Assembly: GCA_031379885.1 (NCBI GenBank) | Contig: JANNFN010000028.1 | Span: 1-10,673 of the forward strand | Length of the DNA: 10,673 nt | Origin: Methylotenera_A sp031379885 | GTDB lineage: Bacteria > Pseudomonadota > Gammaproteobacteria > Burkholderiales > Methylophilaceae | Direction of reading: 5' to 3' | In this document: piece after piece, positions 6,992-10,673 of the stretch | Numbering within the stretch: position 1 is the first letter of the stretch | How the letters are laid out: every line of letters begins with the position of its first letter | Position numbers and translations under genes: made by a program | Notes under the pieces: generated by a model | The model's database searches: none | What the model was told of the DNA's origin: nothing | Seen by the model: only the letters and a program-made list of their open reading frames with translations

Positions 6992-7483
6992 TTAAATAAC
7001 AATAGCTTTTTCTATACTAACTGATTCAACTGGCACATCGCGGTGTCCAGCTTTACTGGTGGTAGCTACCCCAGCAATTTTATCAACCACGTCCATACCT
7101 TCAACTACTTTGCCAAATACGCAATAACCCCAGCCGCTGGATGTAGGCGCGGTGTGATTGAGGAAATCGTTGTCCGCGATATTGATAAAAAACTGGCTAC
7201 TAGCAGAATCTGGAATTGAAGTACGCGCCATTGCGACGGTGTATTTATCATTGGCCAAGCCGTTATCGGCCTCGTTTTTAATTTCATCTTTTGTAGATTT
7301 TTGTTTCATACTGGCGTCAAAACCACCACCCTGAATCATAAAACCATCAATAACACGATGAAAAATCACACCATCATAAAACCCACTTTCCACATATTGC
7401 AAAAAGTTAGCCACGGTAATAGGTGCCTTCTCGGCGTTAAGTTCCAGCGTGATGTCGCCAAAATTGGTAGTGAGTTTGACCAA
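6992..7483 (-). CDS. ppiB: Cytosolic peptidyl-prolyl cis-trans isomerase, cyclophilin type
   Basis: Cyclophilin that isomerises Xaa-Pro bonds; 163 residues with no signal peptide, so cytosolic, like E. coli PpiB (164). Catalytic landmarks: FHRVIDGFMIQGGGF (41-55) with the active-site Arg and Gln, MARTSIPDSASSQFFIN with the conserved Phe, and GWGYCVFGKVVEGMDVVDKI with the Trp found in cyclosporin-sensitive cyclophilins. The start is TTG at 7483, not ATG; it follows a good AAGGA site and gives MVKLTTNFGDITLEL, the expected N-terminus. The upstream neighbour ppiA is a close paralogue with a signal peptide; the gap between them is 45 bases with no terminator. lpxH follows by 15 bases. Confidence 0.95.
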   Translation of the reverse strand: MVKLTTNFGDITLELNAEKAPITVANFLQYVESGFYDGVIFHRVIDGFMIQGGGFDASMKQKSTKDEIKNEADNGLANDKYTVAMARTSIPDSASSQFFINIADNDFLNHTAPTSSGWGYCVFGKVVEGMDVVDKIAGVATTSKAGHRDVPVESVSIEKAIVI

Positions 7484-7489
7484 AATAAA

Positions 7490-7494
7490 TCCTT
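7490..7494 (-). promoter_or_regulatory. Shine-Dalgarno that fixes the TTG start of ppiB
   Basis: AAGGA on the minus strand lies six bases before the TTG at 7483. No ATG occurs near the conserved N-terminus, so this site decides the start. Confidence 0.65.
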
Positions 7495-7528
7495 AAAATT
7501 TGTTGAAAATAAAATGAAGTAGAAAAAA

Positions 7529-8128
7529 TCACTTGGTTTCTTTAGCTACTTCAGCAAGTAGTTTTACGCTTTTGATGGTGATGGGTTTAACTGGGACGTC
7601 TGCGTTTCTACCGATGAAAGTGGTTTGGACTACGCCGATTTTTTGCACTACATCGAGGCCGCTGGTCACTTTTCCAAATACGCAATAGCCTATTTGCTCA
7701 GGGTCTGGGCTGGTGTAATTTAGAAATTGGTTGTCCGCTAGGTTGACAAAAAATTGCGCAGTAGCAGAATCTGGATCCATCGTCCGTGCCATGGCAATGG
7801 TGCCAAGCTCGTTTAACAAACCATTATTTGATTCGTTGACAATTGGTGCGCGTGTATTTTTTTCGGTCATATCGCGTTCAAAACCACCACCTTGAATCAT
7901 AAAGCGGTTAATCACGCGATGAAAAATAGTATTTTCGTAGAAGCCATCTTTTACATACTGCAAAAAATTTGCCACAGTGTTAGGGGCTTTTTCAGGGTAA
8001 AGTTCCACCGTAAAATTGCCTTGGGACGTTTCAAATACCACGCTAGGAGCCGCATGGATATTGGTTGCTAGAGCAACTAAAAAAACAAATAAATACTGCT
8101 TTAAATTTAACACTTTGATATTGAACAC
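7529..8128 (-). CDS. ppiA: Periplasmic peptidyl-prolyl cis-trans isomerase, cyclophilin type
   Basis: Exported cyclophilin of 199 residues that should assist proline isomerisation in the periplasm. Residues 1-26 form a signal peptide (hydrophobic core YLFVFLVALA, likely cut after NIHA). The catalytic core has FHRVINRFMIQGGGF, MARTMDPDSATAQFFVN and GYCVFGKVTSGLDVV. Where ppiB has Trp before GYCVFGKV, this protein has Ile. E. coli PpiA likewise lacks that Trp and is cyclosporin-tolerant, so the same is expected here. About half the residues match ppiB by eye, which suggests an old tandem duplication followed by gain or loss of export. The start is GTG at 8128, directly after the TAA of the upstream transpeptidase gene, with AAGGTG inside the end of that gene; a second GTG five codons later is possible. 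Translation is probably coupled. Confidence 0.93.
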   Translation of the reverse strand: MFNIKVLNLKQYLFVFLVALATNIHAAPSVVFETSQGNFTVELYPEKAPNTVANFLQYVKDGFYENTIFHRVINRFMIQGGGFERDMTEKNTRAPIVNESNNGLLNELGTIAMARTMDPDSATAQFFVNLADNQFLNYTSPDPEQIGYCVFGKVTSGLDVVQKIGVVQTTFIGRNADVPVKPITIKSVKLLAEVAKETK

Positions 8129-9412
8129 TTAGCTGGCACCTTCGTAAATAATTTTCCACTCATTGTTTTCATTCACCCAATATTGGCGTTTACGCATTTT
8201 ATTTTGCAGACTTGCGCTTTTAAAGTCTTGCTCAAAATTAACCACAATAACAGCCTGATCTATTTCTGATGTCGAGTTTTGTTTTGGGTAGCCAAACATG
8301 CTGACATCATTAATCTGGATAGTTACTTTAGGCTTGCTGGCTTGGATGCCACGCTTGTAATCTGCCCACTTTTGAAATCCACCGTCACTATAAAAAAACT
8401 TTTTTGAGTAATGGCTTAAGTAATCGTCACTATCTTGCGAAATCCAATCTTTGCGCCAACTTTCAATGGCTTTTTGCAAGGCTTGTTTTTCTGCATCTTG
8501 AGCATCCAATTTTTCACTTGATTGATTGTCATCCAGCCACTCTAGATTATTAGCAATAATAATAGGCGTTTTGCCCGTTTGTAAGATGGGTGCCAAGGCT
8601 TTTAAATCAGGGTTGCTAAGCACAACACAACCATCGCTGGCGCGTGGAGGACGGCTGTAAGTGTCTGTTGGCGTGCCATGTAGCCAAATACCAGAGCCGT
8701 TTTTGTTTTGGTGCTGATCCAATTCATTGGGGTAATTAAGAGGATAAGCGCCATCGCCATACATATCTGCAAGTGGCTGAGTAAGTTTTTGCCCAGCAAA
8801 ATAAACGCCCAAAGGCGTGCGCTTGTCACCTTGTGCTTGTTTGCCAACGCCATTTTTGCCAACAGTCACATAATAATCTGCTACATATTGCAGGCCGTTA
8901 TCTATTTTTTTGTACAAAAATAGGCGCGATTTCACTGTATCCACGACAATCAAATGCTCTTGCTCTGCACCGAGCTTTACCAACAGATTAGGCTGCTGAG
9001 CGTTTCTTTTCTCGGATAGGTAATAGTCGATGCGTGTACGTGCTTCATCCCGCAAGCCCTCAATCTCCTCGCTGTTAGGTGTACTGTCGGCAGTTGCGTG
9101 AGAATCGCCAAAAGTTTCTAAGGCATGACCTTGCGAAGTTAGCAAATCACCACGAATGAGATAGGCCAATTTGAAGTTTGGCGCGGTGCGAATAAGCTGG
9201 TTCACAGTTTCGAACGCCTGCTTTGTTTTACCTTCGGTGATTTCTAATAAGCTTTTTACCAGCAGGCTTTCGACCAAATTACGACCAAACTTTTGATTTA
9301 ACAGCTGATCCGTCATGCTGCCATGATTAACGGCAGTGGCATTCCATGGCAAGACGATACAAGCAGCTACAAGTGAGAGTTTTAAAAACTTAAATTTTTG
9401 AATCAATGGCAT
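8129..9412 (-). CDS. Secreted L,D-transpeptidase (YkuD fold) with C-terminal NTF2-like domain
   Basis: Envelope enzyme of 427 residues expected to act on peptidoglycan stem peptides (3-3 cross-linking, or attachment or removal of a protein). Residues 1-27 look like a signal peptide, cut after NATA; a poor lipobox-like VAAC at 15-18 leaves a small chance of a lipoprotein. Residues about 45-95 resemble a single TPR-like helical hairpin pair. The YkuD domain covers about 152-287: HLIVVDTVKSRLFLY, TPLGVYFAG, IWLHGTP with H245, and RASDGCVVLSN with catalytic C262. The usual SHGC is SDGC here, a form I associate with the YafK-type branch. After a charged linker, residues about 311-424 form an NTF2-like domain (IESWRKDWISQDSDDYLSHYSKKF to NNEWKIIYEG), also present in the upstream TPR gene. 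ATG at 9412 lacks a clear Shine-Dalgarno. The stop abuts the ppiA GTG. Confidence 0.9.
   Translation of the reverse strand: MPLIQKFKFLKLSLVAACIVLPWNATAVNHGSMTDQLLNQKFGRNLVESLLVKSLLEITEGKTKQAFETVNQLIRTAPNFKLAYLIRGDLLTSQGHALETFGDSHATADSTPNSEEIEGLRDEARTRIDYYLSEKRNAQQPNLLVKLGAEQEHLIVVDTVKSRLFLYKKIDNGLQYVADYYVTVGKNGVGKQAQGDKRTPLGVYFAGQKLTQPLADMYGDGAYPLNYPNELDQHQNKNGSGIWLHGTPTDTYSRPPRASDGCVVLSNPDLKALAPILQTGKTPIIIANNLEWLDDNQSSEKLDAQDAEKQALQKAIESWRKDWISQDSDDYLSHYSKKFFYSDGGFQKWADYKRGIQASKPKVTIQINDVSMFGYPKQNSTSEIDQAVIVVNFEQDFKSASLQNKMRKRQYWVNENNEWKIIYEGAS
8137..8142 (-). promoter_or_regulatory. Shine-Dalgarno of ppiA inside the upstream gene
   Basis: AAGGTG on the minus strand is part of the last codons of the L,D-transpeptidase gene and lies eight bases before the GTG of ppiA, which itself abuts the upstream TAA. 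This favours the GTG at 8128 over the one five codons downstream. Confidence 0.5.
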
Positions 9413-9453
9413 TTCAATTTTCGGTCATTCCTGCTTTGGGTGTTTCTGCAAAA

Positions 9454-10440
9454 TTAATTAGATGCAATTTCTTGATCAATTAACCAAACGCCGTTAGTTT
9501 TCTTCATCATCAATGTCTTATTGGTGCGGATAGGTTTTCCGCCAGCGCGATAGCTTTGTTTAAAAGACACTTTAGCATTATCATCATCTAATATTACTTT
9601 TTGGTTTTCTAATTCAACGCTTATGTTCGCTGGTTTGCTGACACGATCTCGACGCGTTTGCTCCCAATCTTTACGGCTTTCTCCCTTTGCGGGCTTAAAG
9701 CTATCAGCATAACTAGCAAAATACTTATCTAAGTCTTTACTAGACCAAGCCTTTGCCCAATTGTTCACCGCATCAGTAATGTTTTGCTCTTCATCTACAG
9801 TGGTATCAACTGCAGGCTTCACCGGCTCCACTTTTTTATCCGCAGGGCGAATTGGCATAGTGGCTGATTTATTTGTTTTATTAGCATCGTTTGATTTGGC
9901 TGCCAGCGCAGTTTTATTGCCAGTATTAAATAAATCTTTAATCATGGATAATTTGCTTTGTGCTCGTGTATTGCCATTATCCAATTGCAGTGCCTTGTCA
10001 TAAGCTTCTGAGGCCATGCGCGCATAGATGTCACCTAAATTTTCATGCGCAGTCGCATAACTTGGGTGCGTTTTAATAGCGGTTTCCAAGGCTTTTTTAG
10101 CTTTATCGTATTGACCTGCATCAGCGTATAAAACAGCCAAATTATTGTATGGCTCTGGCAAGTTAGGGTATTTCTCGGTTAAATCGGTAAAGCTTTTAAT
10201 CGCATCATCACGCTTACCGCTTTCGGCAAGGATAATGCCTTTCATAAACATGGCTTGTGCGTCTTTTGGATTTGCTGCTAAGTAAGTATTAATGCGTTCT
10301 AGCGCTGCCGCCTGTTGGCCGTTTTCTGCCATTTGTGAAATATCTTTTAGCTCATCCGCAAATACGGTTGTGCTGGTAAAAGATAAAACCATTAATATTT
10401 TAATGAGCGATTTTAAAAGCGAAGTGTTGCGAATTATCAT
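9454..10440 (-). CDS. Secreted TPR protein with C-terminal NTF2-like domain
   Basis: Exported 328-residue protein of unknown function, first gene of the minus-strand series. Residues 1-28 are a signal peptide (R4, K10, K14, hydrophobic ILMVLSF, cut after TTVFA). About 30-165 hold three to four TPR units: AAALERINTYLAANPKDAQA, DDAIKSFTDLTEKYPNLPEP, YDKAKKALETAIKTHPSYAT and AYDKALQLDNGNT. A low-complexity linker rich in Asn, Lys, Ala and Pro (about 171-215) leads to an NTF2-like domain (217-327: VNNWAKAWSSKDLDKYFASY to NGVWLIDQEI). That domain matches the C-terminus of the adjacent L,D-transpeptidase in its pattern of Trp, Tyr, SKP and final N-x-W-x-I. I infer a shared envelope role, perhaps as a scaffold or a regulator of the transpeptidase. 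ATG at 10440 is the only start giving a charged signal-peptide n-region. It is divergent from cysS, 138 bases away. Confidence 0.85.
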   Translation of the reverse strand: MIIRNTSLLKSLIKILMVLSFTSTTVFADELKDISQMAENGQQAAALERINTYLAANPKDAQAMFMKGIILAESGKRDDAIKSFTDLTEKYPNLPEPYNNLAVLYADAGQYDKAKKALETAIKTHPSYATAHENLGDIYARMASEAYDKALQLDNGNTRAQSKLSMIKDLFNTGNKTALAAKSNDANKTNKSATMPIRPADKKVEPVKPAVDTTVDEEQNITDAVNNWAKAWSSKDLDKYFASYADSFKPAKGESRKDWEQTRRDRVSKPANISVELENQKVILDDDNAKVSFKQSYRAGGKPIRTNKTLMMKKTNGVWLIDQEIASN

Positions 10441-10513
10441 TATGTTATACTCAGACGAGTTAGTAAAAACCCTATTCTATCAATTGCATAGCTAACATCC
10501 AATAGCCATGTAG

Positions 10514-10564
10514 GGGTTAAGACGATAAATTTCATTTTTTTAGCGATTTTCACTGCTTTAACCC
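10514..10564. repeat. 7-bp inverted repeat flanking the cysS upstream region
   Basis: GGGTTAA at 10514-10520 and TTAACCC at 10558-10564 are exact inverted copies about 37 bases apart, the right one directly before the cysS -10 box. The loop is too long for a terminator. The rest of the 138-base divergent gap is A/T-rich and shows no other gene. Confidence 0.35.
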
Positions 10565-10566
10565 AT

Positions 10567-10572
10567 TATAAT
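10567..10572 (+). promoter_or_regulatory. cysS: Candidate -10 box of the cysS promoter
   Basis: A perfect sigma-70 TATAAT ends six bases before the cysS ATG. The -35 zone (about 10543-10550, GCGATTTT) is poor and there is no extended TG. Transcription beginning seven bases after the box would start on the A of ATG, which would make a leaderless message; no Shine-Dalgarno is visible. Confidence 0.5.
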
Positions 10573-10578
10573 TCGCAA

Positions 10579-10673
10579 ATGTTAAAAATTTACAACTCCC
10601 TCAGCCGCGATAAGCAAACATTTATTCCTCTTGAAGTAGGCAAAGTCCGCATGTATGTGTGCGGAATGACCGT
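10579..10673 (+). CDS. cysS: Cysteinyl-tRNA synthetase, 3'-truncated by the window edge
   Basis: Class I aminoacyl-tRNA synthetase that charges tRNA-Cys; only the first 31 codons are in the window. They read MLKIYNSLSRDKQTFIPLEV then GKVRMYVCGMT, the standard N-terminus of bacterial CysRS, where C28 in YVCGMT is a ligand of the active-site zinc. The HIGH motif should follow just beyond the edge. The gene diverges from the TPR/transpeptidase/ppiA series. The start is ATG at 10579 with no Shine-Dalgarno and a TATAAT box close upstream. Confidence 0.93.
   Translation, partial: MLKIYNSLSRDKQTFIPLEVGKVRMYVCGMT

Larger units (their letters stand above)
10427..10578. repeat. Imperfect 14-bp inverted repeat at both ends of the TPR/cysS divergent region
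   Basis: Read on the minus strand, 10440 to 10427 is ATGATAATTCGCAA; read on the plus strand, 10565 to 10578 is ATTATAATTCGCAA. Thirteen of 14 bases agree, 11 of them consecutive. The left copy covers the first codons of the TPR gene; the right copy covers the cysS -10 box and the bases up to its ATG. Function is unknown; it may be a shared regulator site or chance. Confidence 0.45.

Noticed and set aside
9413..9430. Four-codon upstream frame (ATG ACC GAA AAT TGA) just before the transpeptidase start
   Set aside because: So short a frame is expected by chance, and it has AGGA directly against its ATG without the spacing needed for initiation.
10444..10449. TATAAC on the minus strand as -10 box of the TPR gene
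   Set aside because: It ends three bases before the ATG, so transcription would start inside the coding region, and no good -35 box is at the right distance.

Overview
The window looks like core chromosome of a betaproteobacterium with moderate to low GC. My best guess is a methylotroph of the Methylophilaceae (Methylotenera-like), based on how the proteins read and on gene neighbourhood; this rests on recall, not on a search. Genes are packed tightly, no gap is longer than about 140 bases, and I see no tRNA, rRNA, CRISPR array, insertion sequence or prophage. Five genes use or probably use a non-ATG start (TTG for ribH, the PP2C gene and ppiB; GTG for ppiA), or have a start outside the window (the MFS gene).

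Left half, plus strand. The window opens inside an OFA-type (oxalate/formate antiporter family) MFS transporter that ends in a small hairpin. Then come ribH (lumazine synthase) and nusB (transcription antitermination), joined by an ATGA overlap. Next is a signalling block: a PP2C-type Ser/Thr phosphatase, an FHA-domain protein with a second degenerate FHA-like half, a strong terminator hairpin that starts inside the FHA gene, and a GAF plus HD-GYP protein with a ~105-residue insertion inside its catalytic region.

Right half, minus strand. The HD-GYP gene converges, with 4 bases between stops, on a six-gene series that is read from right to left: a secreted TPR protein with a C-terminal NTF2-like domain, a secreted L,D-transpeptidase with the same C-terminal domain, periplasmic cyclophilin ppiA, cytosolic cyclophilin ppiB, lpxH (lipid A synthesis), and a small thioredoxin-fold [2Fe-2S] ferredoxin. 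The gaps (41, 0, 45, 15 and 8 bases) suit one transcript. The theme is envelope building and folding. At the right edge cysS starts divergently. It has a perfect TATAAT only six bases before its ATG and no visible Shine-Dalgarno, which suggests a leaderless message.

No gene here belongs to a wholly unknown system. The points most worth a second look are the shared NTF2-like domain in the TPR/transpeptidase pair, the phosphatase-FHA pair without a visible kinase, the HD-GYP insertion, and the inverted repeats and leaderless-type promoter between the TPR gene and cysS.
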